This document shows positions 8,357-15,841 of a stretch of DNA of 57,107 bases, in pieces. The stretch spans positions 1-57,107 of the forward strand of contig NZ_MASS01000025.1 in the NCBI RefSeq assembly GCF_001707885.1. Direction: 5' to 3'. This stretch comes from Desulfosporosinus cupriresistens. Its GTDB lineage: Bacteria > Bacillota > Desulfitobacteriia > Desulfitobacteriales > Desulfitobacteriaceae. Position 1 is the first letter of the stretch; each line of letters starts with the position of its first letter. The notes under the pieces were generated by a model. That model worked only from the letters and a program-made list of their open reading frames with translations, had not been told where the DNA came from and made no database searches. A program made the position numbers and the translations under genes.

Positions 8357-8365
8357 TGATATAAT
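8357..8365 (+). promoter_or_regulatory. Extended -10 promoter of the buk-ptb-vor operon
   Basis: TGATATAAT is an extended -10 box. A TTGAAT lies upstream at 8333-8338 but with a long spacer of 21, so the extended -10 probably carries the strength. It is 77 bases ahead of the kinase start. Confidence 0.45.
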
Positions 8366-8441
8366 CAAATAATTAATTTTGATGAATTTCGACATTGATG
8401 GGAGAATAGATGTTTTGTCTTGTCGATGAGGGGGATGGGTT

Positions 8442-9500
8442 TTGAAAGTACTTGCCATTAATCCGGGTTCAACGTCGACGAAAGTCGCGGCCTATGAGAA
8501 TGAAACTTGTCTTTGGAAGCAAGGGATAGATCACCCAACCAGTGAAATCAATGCCTTTGCCCGCGTGGGTGATCAATCTGAATATCGAATTGAACTGATT
8601 TTAAAAGTTTTGGAAGAAAAAGGGGCTTTGCTCGACAACTTTGATGCCGTAGTTGGACGGGGTGGTATGCTCAAGCCATTAGTCGGAGGAACTTACGTGG
8701 TTGATGATGCTCTTGTTAAGGTCTTATATGATGCGCCAGGGGGGGAACACGCTTCCAACTTAGGAGGAATCATTGCGTTTCACTTGGGGCAGAGAATCAA
8801 AGTTCCTGTCTATATAGTGGACCCTGTTTCAGTTGATGAGATGGAGCCTGTAGCTTGGCTTTCTGGACTTCCGGAGCTACCTCGTTTTAGCTTCTCTCAC
8901 GCGTTAAATATGAAGGCAGTTGCCCGTAAAGTGGCCCGTGAGATGGGAAAATCGTATGAGGCTGTAAACTTGATTGTCGCTCACTTAGGCGGGGGGATTT
9001 CTGTGGCCCCACACCGCAAAGGAAAAATGATTGATGTGAATAATGCGAATAATGAAGGCCCTTATTCGCTAGAACGGAGTGGCACCTTACCTGCTTATCA
9101 ACTCGTAAAACTTTGCTATTCTGGTAAGTATTCGGAGAAAGAAGTGCTCACTAAAATCAATAAAGAAGGAGGCCTGTTTGCTTATCTCGGTACAAAAGAT
9201 GGACGAGTTGCTGAGCAATGGATGAATGAGGGGGACCAGGATGCTAAACTTGTCTTAGAAGGCCTATGCTATCAGGTGGCCAAGGAAATCGGTGCGATGG
9301 CTACTGTATTAGAGGGAGACGTAGATCAGATCATTTTAACAGGAGGCCTTGCTTACTCTGAATTTATAACCCGCGAAATCATTCAACGTGTTTCTTTTAT
9401 TTCTCCTGTAGTAGTGGTTCCTGGTGAAGAGGAGATGGAAGCCTTGGCTCTGGGTGCGTTAAGAGTTCTTCACGGCGAAGAGGCAGCGTTGATGTATTAA
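8442..9500 (+). CDS. buk: Butyrate (branched-chain fatty acid) kinase
   Basis: This ASKHA-fold acyl kinase converts acyl-phosphate plus ADP to fatty acid plus ATP in the cytosol. The 352-residue product has the phosphate-1 motif at its N-terminus (NPGSTSTKVAAYEN), the VAHLGGGISVAPHRKGKMIDVNNA stretch of butyrate kinases, and LTGGLAYSEF near the C-terminus; the length matches the family. It starts at TTG 8442, preceded by GAGGGGG at about 7 bases. It heads a run of genes with a phosphotransacylase and a 2-oxoacid:ferredoxin oxidoreductase of the Vor type, so its substrate is more likely isobutyryl- or isovaleryl-phosphate than butyryl-phosphate. That last point is inference from context. Confidence 0.9.
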   Translation: MKVLAINPGSTSTKVAAYENETCLWKQGIDHPTSEINAFARVGDQSEYRIELILKVLEEKGALLDNFDAVVGRGGMLKPLVGGTYVVDDALVKVLYDAPGGEHASNLGGIIAFHLGQRIKVPVYIVDPVSVDEMEPVAWLSGLPELPRFSFSHALNMKAVARKVAREMGKSYEAVNLIVAHLGGGISVAPHRKGKMIDVNNANNEGPYSLERSGTLPAYQLVKLCYSGKYSEKEVLTKINKEGGLFAYLGTKDGRVAEQWMNEGDQDAKLVLEGLCYQVAKEIGAMATVLEGDVDQIILTGGLAYSEFITREIIQRVSFISPVVVVPGEEEMEALALGALRVLHGEEAALMY

Positions 9501-9521
9501 GTCATAGTAGGGTTTTAAAAA

Positions 9522-10445
9522 ATGGGGTGTAAAAGAATAATGCGTTTTAGCGGATTTGAGTCGTTACTCGATAGGGCAAAGAGCTTGGGCAGGGCAAAGG
9601 TTGCCGTGGCTGTAGCCGCAGATAAAGAAGTGTTGGAGGCCATTAAGATAGCGGAAAAGGAAGGGCTCATTACTCCTATTCTTGTCGGCGATGGTGAACA
9701 AATTAAGCGATTAGCTCATGACATTGGTTTAAGTTTGGAAAGAGCTGAATTGATTGATGAATCCCTCCCTGATGTAGCTGCTCATAAGGCCGTTGATGCT
9801 GTGGTTAATGGAGAAGCCCATTTTTTAATGAAAGGTCAAATTAATAGTTCCGATTTTTTGAGAGCGGTATTACGACCTGTTCGAGGATTGCGGACAGGTC
9901 GCTTACTCAGTCATTTCGCTGCATTTCAAGTGCCTGGGTTTTCTCGTTTACTTTTCGTGACCGATGGAGGGATGAATATTGCCCCGAATTTGACACAGAA
10001 AAAAGAAATCCTCGATAACGGTTTGTTATATCTCAAGGGTATAGGAATGGATTCGGTGAATGTAATAGCTTTAGCCGCGAATGAAGTGGCGAATACAAAA
10101 ATGCCAGCGACGATGGATGCCTTGGCGTTGGCCGAGATGAGTCAAGCAGGTGAATTTCCAGGTGCAATCGTGGAAGGGCCGTTGGCACTCGATGGAGCAG
10201 TGAGTGCGGCCGCCTTGAAGCACAAAGGGATTACCAGTCAAATCAATGGAGATGTTGACTTATTCTTGGTTCCCACCATTGAAGTGGGAAATGTATTGGG
10301 AAAATCTTTGGTTTACTTTGCTGGAGCGACGATGGCGGGGATCGTGCTTGGGGCGCAGGTTCCAATTGTCATGACGTCAAGAAATGATACCCCAAGGAGC
10401 AAATTTATGGCCTTGAGCATGGCTGCACTGAGTCGGGGGTCGTGA
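9522..10445 (+). CDS. ptb: Phosphate butyryltransferase-like acyltransferase
   Basis: The 307-residue protein belongs to the phosphate acetyl/butyryl transferase family and would convert acyl-CoA plus phosphate to acyl-phosphate plus CoA. Visible family features are AVAVAADKEVLEAI near the N-terminus, LMKGQINSSDFLRAVL, FVTDGGMNIAP, and the C-terminal GIVLGAQVPIVMTSRNDT with the Arg-Asn-Asp of the active-site region. Two starts are possible: ATG 9522 (GTAGGG about 9 bases upstream) and ATG 9540 (GGGGTG upstream). It sits between the kinase and a P-loop protein and overlaps or abuts both closely. Chain-length preference cannot be told from sequence; the vor genes downstream argue for branched-chain acyl-CoA. 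Confidence 0.9.
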   Translation: MGCKRIMRFSGFESLLDRAKSLGRAKVAVAVAADKEVLEAIKIAEKEGLITPILVGDGEQIKRLAHDIGLSLERAELIDESLPDVAAHKAVDAVVNGEAHFLMKGQINSSDFLRAVLRPVRGLRTGRLLSHFAAFQVPGFSRLLFVTDGGMNIAPNLTQKKEILDNGLLYLKGIGMDSVNVIALAANEVANTKMPATMDALALAEMSQAGEFPGAIVEGPLALDGAVSAAALKHKGITSQINGDVDLFLVPTIEVGNVLGKSLVYFAGATMAGIVLGAQVPIVMTSRNDTPRSKFMALSMAALSRGS

Positions 10446-10447
10446 TT

Positions 10448-11149
10448 ATGTCGAGAACATCTTTGCTAGAGCGGCGGGTACTGGTTTTGGTGGGGGGGTA
10501 TGGTGCCGGAAAAACTCAATTATCTATTAGTTTGGCGTTAAAGTGGGCAAGGGGAGGCCAACGTGTGGCGTTGGTAGATCTTGACCTCATTAATCCCTAT
10601 TTCAGGTTGCGGGAAATAACAAAGCCTTTAGAAGACGAAGGGATTGAAGTGATTCGCCCAGAGGGTGATTTGGCCTTCGCAGAGAACCCATCCTTACCGC
10701 CACAAATTGACGGCGCTTTACGGGATACTACAAGGCACGTGGTACTCGATGTGGGAGGAAATGAAACCGGCGCAACGGTAGTGGGTAGATATCATACTCT
10801 ACTTAAAGCGGCAGATGTAGCGGTTTTCCAAGTTGTGAACGTTTTTCGCCCGTTCAGTAACACGCTTGAAGAGATCGAGAGCCTTAGAATGGATATAGAA
10901 AGAAAATCTCACCTTAAAGTTCAGGGCTGGATCAATAATTCGAATCTAATCGATTGGACGACCCTTGCGGATTGGCAATCGGCTAAAAAATTAATGCAAA
11001 CCCTTGTCGAGCAGAGTAAAATACCTATAGTTGCTTGTGGCGTTAACCCGCAATGGGCTAAAAAAGTTGGACTTGCGTGGGAGCCAGATTGGATCCCAGT
11101 TGAGCGGTATTTAAACTTGGGTTGGAAGAGCTCAGTCAAGGGCCAGTGA
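10448..11149 (+). CDS. MinD/CobQ-like P-loop ATPase of unknown role in the vor operon
   Basis: The 233-residue protein has a Walker A near the N-terminus in GGYGAGKTQLSISLALKWA, followed by RVALVDLDLINPYFRLRE, which resembles the switch region of MinD/ParA/CobQ-type ATPases, and VVLDVGGNETGA as the Walker B region. It lacks membrane segments. ATG 10448 is preceded by CGGGGG at 7 bases; a GTG at 10442 overlaps the ptb stop but has poor spacing. It lies inside an operon otherwise made of well-known metabolic genes, 75 bases ahead of the vor ferredoxin subunit. A role in assembly or cofactor loading of the oxidoreductase is conceivable but is a guess. I know of no assigned function. Confidence 0.8.
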   Translation: MSRTSLLERRVLVLVGGYGAGKTQLSISLALKWARGGQRVALVDLDLINPYFRLREITKPLEDEGIEVIRPEGDLAFAENPSLPPQIDGALRDTTRHVVLDVGGNETGATVVGRYHTLLKAADVAVFQVVNVFRPFSNTLEEIESLRMDIERKSHLKVQGWINNSNLIDWTTLADWQSAKKLMQTLVEQSKIPIVACGVNPQWAKKVGLAWEPDWIPVERYLNLGWKSSVKGQ

Positions 11150-11223
11150 ACTCGCAGAGCACGGAACTTCCACTTATCGGAGGGGCAGTCTCTTACGTGG
11201 ATAGCAAAGAGGAGGGAAAAGGA

Positions 11224-11445
11224 ATGAGAAATTTTGTCAAGATTAACACGGAACGTTGCAAAAGCTGCGGGCTCTGTGTGCACGCTTGCCCGAAAAAGAT
11301 CTTAAGCATCGGGGAAGTGGCAAATAGCAAAGGTTATTATGCTGCTGAGGTGAAAGACCAAAGTGAATGCATAGGGTGTGCCTTTTGTGCTTTGATCTGT
11401 CCAGATTTGGCCTTAGAAGTATATCGTGAGGAGAAGGGAGAGTGA
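11224..11445 (+). CDS. vorD: 2-oxoacid:ferredoxin oxidoreductase, ferredoxin (delta) subunit
   Basis: The 73-residue protein is a 2x[4Fe-4S] ferredoxin with CKSCGLCVHACP near residues 13-24 and CIGCAFCALICP near 48-59. It would carry electrons from the TPP centre of the oxidoreductase to the outside ferredoxin pool. The ATG at 11224 follows GAGGAGGGAAAAGGA; a longer reading frame from 11122 overlaps the preceding gene and has no good site, so I reject that start. It ends 8 bases before the start of the alpha subunit, with the sequence GAGAAGGGAGAG shared between the end of this gene and the ribosome binding site of the next. Confidence 0.9.
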   Translation: MRNFVKINTERCKSCGLCVHACPKKILSIGEVANSKGYYAAEVKDQSECIGCAFCALICPDLALEVYREEKGE

Positions 11446-11452
11446 GTCTGGA

Positions 11453-12514
11453 ATGGCACTGTTAATGAAGGGAAATGAAGCAATCGCTGAAGCAGCGATT
11501 CAAGCAGGATGTCGTTTATTTTATGGGTACCCGATCACTCCGTCAACGGAAATTCCGGAGTATATGGCCAAGAAGATGAAGGCAGTAGGCGGAACCTATC
11601 TCCAAGCGGAGAGCGAAGTAGCTGCCATTTATATGGTCTATGGGGCAGGAGCAGTGGGAGAAAGGGTCATGACCGGGACGTCCAGTCCAGGATTTAGTTT
11701 GATGCAAGAAGGATTATCGTTTCTTTTTGCGGCAGAGATTCCTTGTGTGATCATCGATGTTATGCGAGGTGGTCCGGGACTGGGAGGGTTAGGTCCTACG
11801 CAAGCAGACTATTTCCAATTGACGAAAGGTGGCGGCCATGGAGATTACCATGCCATAGTTCTCGCCCCATTCTCCGTTCAAGAAATGGTTGATTTAACCA
11901 AAGAGGCTTTCGATTTAGCGGATTATTATCGTAATTTGGTTATCATTGCAGTGGACGGGATCTTGGGGCAAATGATGGAGCCTGTGGAGTTCCCACCGTA
12001 TGAGGGACGAAAGCTAGAACCGAAAACCTGGGCAGCTAGTGGAGCAGAAGGACGTTCTAAGAATAACGTAATTAGCTATTACCTTACTCCAGAGATTGGA
12101 GAAAAGGAAAATAGTCGTTGGGGTGCAAAGATGTTGCGAATCAAAGAATCCGAACAGCGCTTTGTGGAGTACAGAATGGATGATGCTGAATACGCCTTTG
12201 TCGCCTTCGGAACTTGTGCAAGGATCACGGAAACCGTTGTCGATATGCTCCGTGAAGAAGGTATAAACGTCGGTTTATATCGTCCCATAACGCTTTGGCC
12301 ATTTCCCGAAAAAGGGTTATCAGCACGGATAAATCAGATAAAAGGCTGGATGAGTGTCGAACTGAGCGCCGGACAGATGGTAGATGATGTTAAGCTTGTT
12401 GTCAACGGCAAAGCCCCTGTTGGCTTTTATGGCCGTCAAGGCGGGATGACGCCAGAGCCAGAAGAAGTGGTTGCTGCCTTTAAAGCGCAGTTGTTAGGAG
12501 GGGTGCAGGGATGA
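11453..12514 (+). CDS. vorB: 2-oxoacid:ferredoxin oxidoreductase, alpha subunit (VorB)
   Basis: The 353-residue alpha subunit of a 2-oxoacid:ferredoxin oxidoreductase carries the pyrimidine-binding and transketolase C-terminal domains. Family marks are GNEAIAEAAIQAGCRLFYGYPITPSTEIPEYM at the N-terminus (read in two parts: an alpha helix then the YPITPST signature), ERVMTGTSSPGFSLMQEGLSF, and RGGPGLGGLGPTQADYF. The last motif and the overall length fit the VorB/KorA group. The start at ATG 11453 follows GGGAGAG by about a dozen bases; a GTG at 11426 would overlap the ferredoxin gene by 20 bases. Its end overlaps the start of vorA by four bases (ATGA), so the subunits are translationally coupled. 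Confidence 0.9.
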   Translation: MALLMKGNEAIAEAAIQAGCRLFYGYPITPSTEIPEYMAKKMKAVGGTYLQAESEVAAIYMVYGAGAVGERVMTGTSSPGFSLMQEGLSFLFAAEIPCVIIDVMRGGPGLGGLGPTQADYFQLTKGGGHGDYHAIVLAPFSVQEMVDLTKEAFDLADYYRNLVIIAVDGILGQMMEPVEFPPYEGRKLEPKTWAASGAEGRSKNNVISYYLTPEIGEKENSRWGAKMLRIKESEQRFVEYRMDDAEYAFVAFGTCARITETVVDMLREEGINVGLYRPITLWPFPEKGLSARINQIKGWMSVELSAGQMVDDVKLVVNGKAPVGFYGRQGGMTPEPEEVVAAFKAQLLGGVQG

Positions 12515-13269
12515 AATCAATTTTCACTAAAACGACAGGGCTAAGTGATCGTCCCTTTCATTATTGTCCAGGTTGTACACATGGGATTATACATCGCTTG
12601 ATCGGTGAACTTCTGGAAGAAATGAACTTAATTGAAAACACGATTGGGGTTGCGCCAGTAGGTTGTTCAGGGTTTTGTGAAAACTACTTTATGTGTGATA
12701 TGATCGGTGCCGCACACGGGCGCGCAGTTGCAGTAGCGACTGGCGCAAAACGAGCGCGGCCGGATCGTTTTGTTTTTACTTATCAGGGTGATGGGGACGG
12801 AGCCTCGATTGGCCTTGCGGAAACTATGTCGGCTGCGGCCCGCGGGGAAAGAATCACGTCAATCTTTGTCAATAACTGCATTTATGGTATGACTGGAGGT
12901 CAAATGGCGCCAACCTCTCTTGTAGGGCAAAAGACTTCGACATCACCGTATGGCCGAGATGCTATGACAATGGGTTATCCACTAGATCTGCCTAAAGTCT
13001 TGACCCAAATTGAAGGCGCGGTCTATGTGGCCTCCGTTTCAGTCGATACTCCGCAAGCGATTAAAGAAGCCAAGAAAGCTCTTAGAAAAGCGTTCCAAGT
13101 CCAACGGGACGGCTTAGGCTATTCTTTCGTTAGCATCCTTTCGACATGCCCGACGAACTGGGGAGTTACTCCGGTCGAAGCCTTGGAATGGTTGCAAACT
13201 AAGATGAAACCGAACTTTACTCTTGGAGAACTGAAAGTTCCGGCAACCGAAGGGAGGAGCGAAGCATGA
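12511..13269 (+). CDS. vorA: 2-oxoacid:ferredoxin oxidoreductase, beta (TPP-binding) subunit
   Basis: The 252-residue beta subunit binds thiamine diphosphate and a proximal Fe-S cluster. CPGCTHG near residues 19-25 is the conserved N-terminal CxxC region; YQGDGDGASIGLAE near 91-104 is the GDG Mg-TPP motif, followed by NNCIYGMTGGQMAPTS. It completes the catalytic core with the upstream alpha subunit, oxidatively decarboxylating 2-oxoacids to acyl-CoA with reduction of ferredoxin. Against a 2-oxoglutarate enzyme stands the operon partner pair buk/ptb; I therefore favour branched-chain 2-oxoacids from valine, leucine or isoleucine. Starts and ends overlap neighbours by four bases. Confidence 0.88.
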   Translation: MKSIFTKTTGLSDRPFHYCPGCTHGIIHRLIGELLEEMNLIENTIGVAPVGCSGFCENYFMCDMIGAAHGRAVAVATGAKRARPDRFVFTYQGDGDGASIGLAETMSAAARGERITSIFVNNCIYGMTGGQMAPTSLVGQKTSTSPYGRDAMTMGYPLDLPKVLTQIEGAVYVASVSVDTPQAIKEAKKALRKAFQVQRDGLGYSFVSILSTCPTNWGVTPVEALEWLQTKMKPNFTLGELKVPATEGRSEA

Positions 13270-13814
13270 ATTCAGCGCTCACAAAGTATAAATTTGCTGG
13301 GTTTGGCGGCCAAGGCGTTTTGTTTATCGGGAAAGTGATGGCCCAAGCTGGGATGCTTAGCAAACAACAGGTAACCTGGTTCCCGGCCTATGGTCCAGAA
13401 ATGCGGGGGGGAACGGCCAATTGTTCTGTGGTTATTTCGACGAAACGGATTGGTTCGCCCACAGTAGGAAAACCGGATATTGCCATCGTAATGAATGAGG
13501 CTTCTTATCACAAGTTTGTTGACAGTGTGGTTCCAGGCGGAACGCTGTATGTAAATTCCTCTATGGTGCCGGAACTGCCGAGTAGAGAGGATATCCGGTT
13601 TGTACGTGTTCCGGTTAACGAAATCGCCCATGAAATAGGTGAGGCCAAAGTGGCCAATATTGTCATGCTTGGTGTTATGCAAGCAATCACCCCATCGGTA
13701 GCGGATGATATCCTGGAAAAAGCCCTTATGGAGTTGGCTGGTAAGAAGCCAGAACTCGCAGAATTAAATGCTAGAGCCCTTAATGCAGGTAAGGAATTCG
13801 CTAAGAATTTATGA
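13266..13814 (+). CDS. vorC: 2-oxoacid:ferredoxin oxidoreductase, gamma subunit
   Basis: The 182-residue gamma subunit (POR_gamma domain) begins with the FAGFGGQGVLFIGKVMAQAG signature and continues to WFPAYGPEMRGGTANCSVVIS, both diagnostic of the family. The gamma subunit helps to form the CoA-binding side of the complex. It overlaps vorA by four bases and has GGGAGGAGCGAAGC upstream of its ATG. It is the last gene of the operon; a strong terminator follows within ten bases. Together the four vor subunits are complete (delta, alpha, beta, gamma order). Confidence 0.9.
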   Translation: MNSALTKYKFAGFGGQGVLFIGKVMAQAGMLSKQQVTWFPAYGPEMRGGTANCSVVISTKRIGSPTVGKPDIAIVMNEASYHKFVDSVVPGGTLYVNSSMVPELPSREDIRFVRVPVNEIAHEIGEAKVANIVMLGVMQAITPSVADDILEKALMELAGKKPELAELNARALNAGKEFAKNL

Positions 13815-13822
13815 TAATCACC

Positions 13823-13864
13823 AAACGCCTCGTCACTCCTATCAGGAAAATGAGGCGTTTTTTG
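13823..13864 (+). terminator. Terminator of the buk-ptb-vor operon
   Basis: AAACGCCTC pairs with GAGGCGTTT and is followed by an uninterrupted T run. Confidence 0.9.
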
Positions 13865-13898
13865 TCGCTCACAGCGTCATAACCTTTTATTTAAGAAG

Positions 13899-13938
13899 AA
13901 GCTCGTGAACTCCATGTAATGTGAAGTTCACGAGCTTT
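13899..13938 (-). terminator. Terminator of the ribbon-helix-helix gene
   Basis: AAGCTCGTGAACT pairs with AGTTCACGAGCTT. On the minus strand it follows the small regulator gene ending at 13950, and a CT-rich tail follows. Confidence 0.65.
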
Positions 13939-13949
13939 TAGATGCTGCC

Positions 13950-14129
13950 TTACTTTTCAGCATCTTCTGAAGTTTCAGAGCTGTCGTTTAAACGCCCTGC
14001 ATGTCGGACTGCCTCCCGAAGTAAAAACTCAATGTGCGCATTAACACTACGAAATTCATCGGCAGCCCAACGTTCCAAGGAAGCGTAAAGTTTGGGATCA
14101 AGCCGTAAGGGGTACTGCTTTTTTGCCAT
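13950..14129 (-). CDS. Arc-type ribbon-helix-helix protein (59 aa)
   Basis: The minus strand holds a 59-residue frame, MAKKQYPLRLDPKLYASLERWAA at its start read in two parts: a basic beta-strand (KKQYPLRLD) and a first helix (PKLYASLERWAADE). Then comes SVNAHIEFLLREAVRHAG as second helix and an acidic tail. This is the Arc/MetJ ribbon-helix-helix pattern of small DNA-binding proteins. ATG 14129 has TATGGATGTGGATATATGG-like AT-rich sequence before it, with only a weak ribosome binding site. No toxin gene is adjacent, so I do not call it an antitoxin. The target is unknown. Confidence 0.75.
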   Translation of the reverse strand: MAKKQYPLRLDPKLYASLERWAADEFRSVNAHIEFLLREAVRHAGRLNDSSETSEDAEK

Positions 14130-14194
14130 ATATCCACATCCATCGTAGAGCTACTCTTGTGCTCAGACTAAAGTTAGATATGAGTATTTATATT

Positions 14195-14458
14195 TTAATA
14201 GACTGTTCCAGTATTAACTACAGGTTGAATAGCACGTTCAGAAACAATAGATACTAGGAGATTATTAACCATAGCCGCTTTGCGTTCTTCATCAAGCGTA
14301 ACGACACCATCTTTTTCGATTCGTTCGATTGCCATTTGAACCATGCCTACAGCACCTTCTACAATGATTTGGCGGGCAGAAAGGATGGCAAAAGCCTGTT
14401 GCCGTTGAAGCATGGCGCCTGCGATTTCGGTAGCATAGGCTAAATGGGTAAGACGAGC
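14195..14458 (-). pseudogene. 5'-truncated SPFH/Band-7 protein remnant
   Basis: The minus strand encodes only a C-terminal piece: [16 protein letters not shown], then [19 protein letters not shown], then [17 protein letters not shown] and the ending [10 protein letters not shown]. This combination is the C-terminus of bacterial SPFH (flotillin/prohibitin-like) proteins as I remember them. Upstream in the same frame a stop (TAA) comes right before the Ala-Arg-Leu, and no start with a ribosome binding site exists; the roughly 200 N-terminal residues are missing. The break lies next to the perfect palindrome at 14471-14502, which may mark the deletion or insertion point. Confidence 0.6.
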
Positions 14459-14470
14459 TTAGATTTATTT

Positions 14471-14502
14471 CTTTACTTCAATGTCTAGACATTGAAGTAA
14501 AG
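14471..14502. repeat. Perfect 32-bp palindrome
   Basis: CTTTACTTCAATGTCT is followed directly by its exact reverse complement. There is no loop and no T run, so it is not an ordinary terminator. A second, looser inverted repeat (ACTTTGATA...TATCAAAGT) lies just downstream at about 14520-14558. It borders the truncated SPFH remnant. Confidence 0.8.
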
Positions 14503-14659
14503 GTTATGGGAATTCAATCAACTTTGATATGAATATGATATCACTTTGGTATCAAAGTGTGAAGCGAATAACTAGAAACTAGATGAGTACAAACGAGTGA
14601 AAAAGGTCATTTTAATATTGAACACTATCTAGATCAAAACATGGAAAGGAGTATGCGCT

Positions 14660-15529
14660 ATGACTCAAGCGAAGAGTCCTCAACCTACTTTTCCGGCCCA
14701 ACATCAAGATCAACAACCGGGATTTGAATCCTTGATGAATCCAAAACCTATATCCGAAGATGCAGCCTATTCGGCAAGCGCTAAGTTGATAGGGAAAGTT
14801 GCTATTATTACTGGAGGAGACAGCGGAATCGGTCGTGCTGTATCGATTGCCTTTGCCAAAGAAGGGGCCGATGTTGTAATTGCCTATTTAAATGAACATA
14901 ATGATGCTTTGGAAACAAAAGCACGTGTGGAGCAATTAGGGCACCGTTGTTTGGTTTTGGCAGGGGACATTGGAGATGAGGTCTTCTGCCAAGACGTAGT
15001 TGGGCAGACTCTACAGAATTTCGGGAAAATCGATATTCTTGTTAACAATGCAGGCGAACAACACCCGCAGAATAGTTTACTTGATGTGACGACTGCCCAG
15101 CTCGAAAGGACCTTTCGCACCAACATTTTTAGTTACTTCTTTTTAACTAAAGCTTCGTTACCCCATCTTAAATCGGGGAGTGTTATTATCAATACGGCAT
15201 CGATTACTGCGTATGAGGGACATGATCAACTGATTGATTATTCAGCAACAAAAGGTGCCGTCGTTTCCTTTACTCGTTCATTGTCTGAATCTCTATGCAA
15301 ATTGGGGATTCGTGTCAACGGTGTCGCTCCGGGCCCAATCTGGACGCCCTTAATACCGGCCTCTTTTCAAGCGGATCAAGTCGCGACCTTCGGTAGTACG
15401 ACACCTATGAAACGAGCGGGTCAACCCAAAGAGTTAGCGCCAACTTATGTGTTTTTAGCTTCTGAAAATTCCTCTTATATGTCCGGACAGATCCTTCATG
15501 TTAACGGGGGAACGATTGTTAATGGGTAG
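14660..15529 (+). CDS. SDR-family oxidoreductase (YhdF/YghA-like)
   Basis: This is a 289-residue short-chain dehydrogenase/reductase. An N-terminal extension of about 45 residues precedes the Rossmann motif TGGDSGIGRAV (about 52-62). NNAG is in VNNAGEQHPQNS, the catalytic Ser in NTASITAYEG, and the YxxxK pair in YSATKG. The C-terminus ends in SGQILHVNGG as in classical SDRs. The extension with PQPTFPAQHQDQQPG is characteristic of the YhdF/YghA-like group found with general stress genes. The ATG follows GGAAAGGAG. It is NAD(P)H-dependent in the cytosol; substrate unknown. It appears monocistronic. Confidence 0.88.
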   Translation: MTQAKSPQPTFPAQHQDQQPGFESLMNPKPISEDAAYSASAKLIGKVAIITGGDSGIGRAVSIAFAKEGADVVIAYLNEHNDALETKARVEQLGHRCLVLAGDIGDEVFCQDVVGQTLQNFGKIDILVNNAGEQHPQNSLLDVTTAQLERTFRTNIFSYFFLTKASLPHLKSGSVIINTASITAYEGHDQLIDYSATKGAVVSFTRSLSESLCKLGIRVNGVAPGPIWTPLIPASFQADQVATFGSTTPMKRAGQPKELAPTYVFLASENSSYMSGQILHVNGGTIVNG

Positions 15530-15596
15530 GGTACGAGATGAAGTGCTCTTTTCCTCTGGCGGGGACGTATAGAGAAGGGGAATAAGTACAAAGGTG

Positions 15597-15638
15597 AAGG
15601 CAGGGCAGAATTAATACACAATGTCTTGCCTTCTTGAG
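15597..15638 (+). terminator. Probable terminator after the SDR gene
   Basis: GAAGGCAGGGCA pairs imperfectly with TGTCTTGCCTTC, followed by TTGAG rather than a clean T run. The remaining bases to 15841 show no gene. Confidence 0.4.
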
Positions 15639-15841
15639 ATTTAGCTTAATGTAGAGCATTAAAGGCGTAGATGTTTGGGAATATTTTCACATAGCAACTA
15701 AGACTGAACTATGGTATATTCTAACAGTCTATTTTATTGTTCATTGTGATTCATCTCACATTACATGAATAAGCTGTTCTTTATAATTGTGAAGACAGGG
15801 GTACTAAAAGTTAGATTGAGAAGTTGAAAAGAGGGATAACT

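Noticed and set aside
11122..11223. Longer N-terminus for the vor ferredoxin subunit
   Set aside because: Would overlap the preceding ATPase gene and lacks a binding site; the ATG at 11224 follows a strong one and fits the family length.
14195..14413. Intact 72-residue gene at the SPFH remnant
   Set aside because: The apparent start is an internal Met without a binding site and the frame continues upstream to a stop, so it is a truncated remnant.
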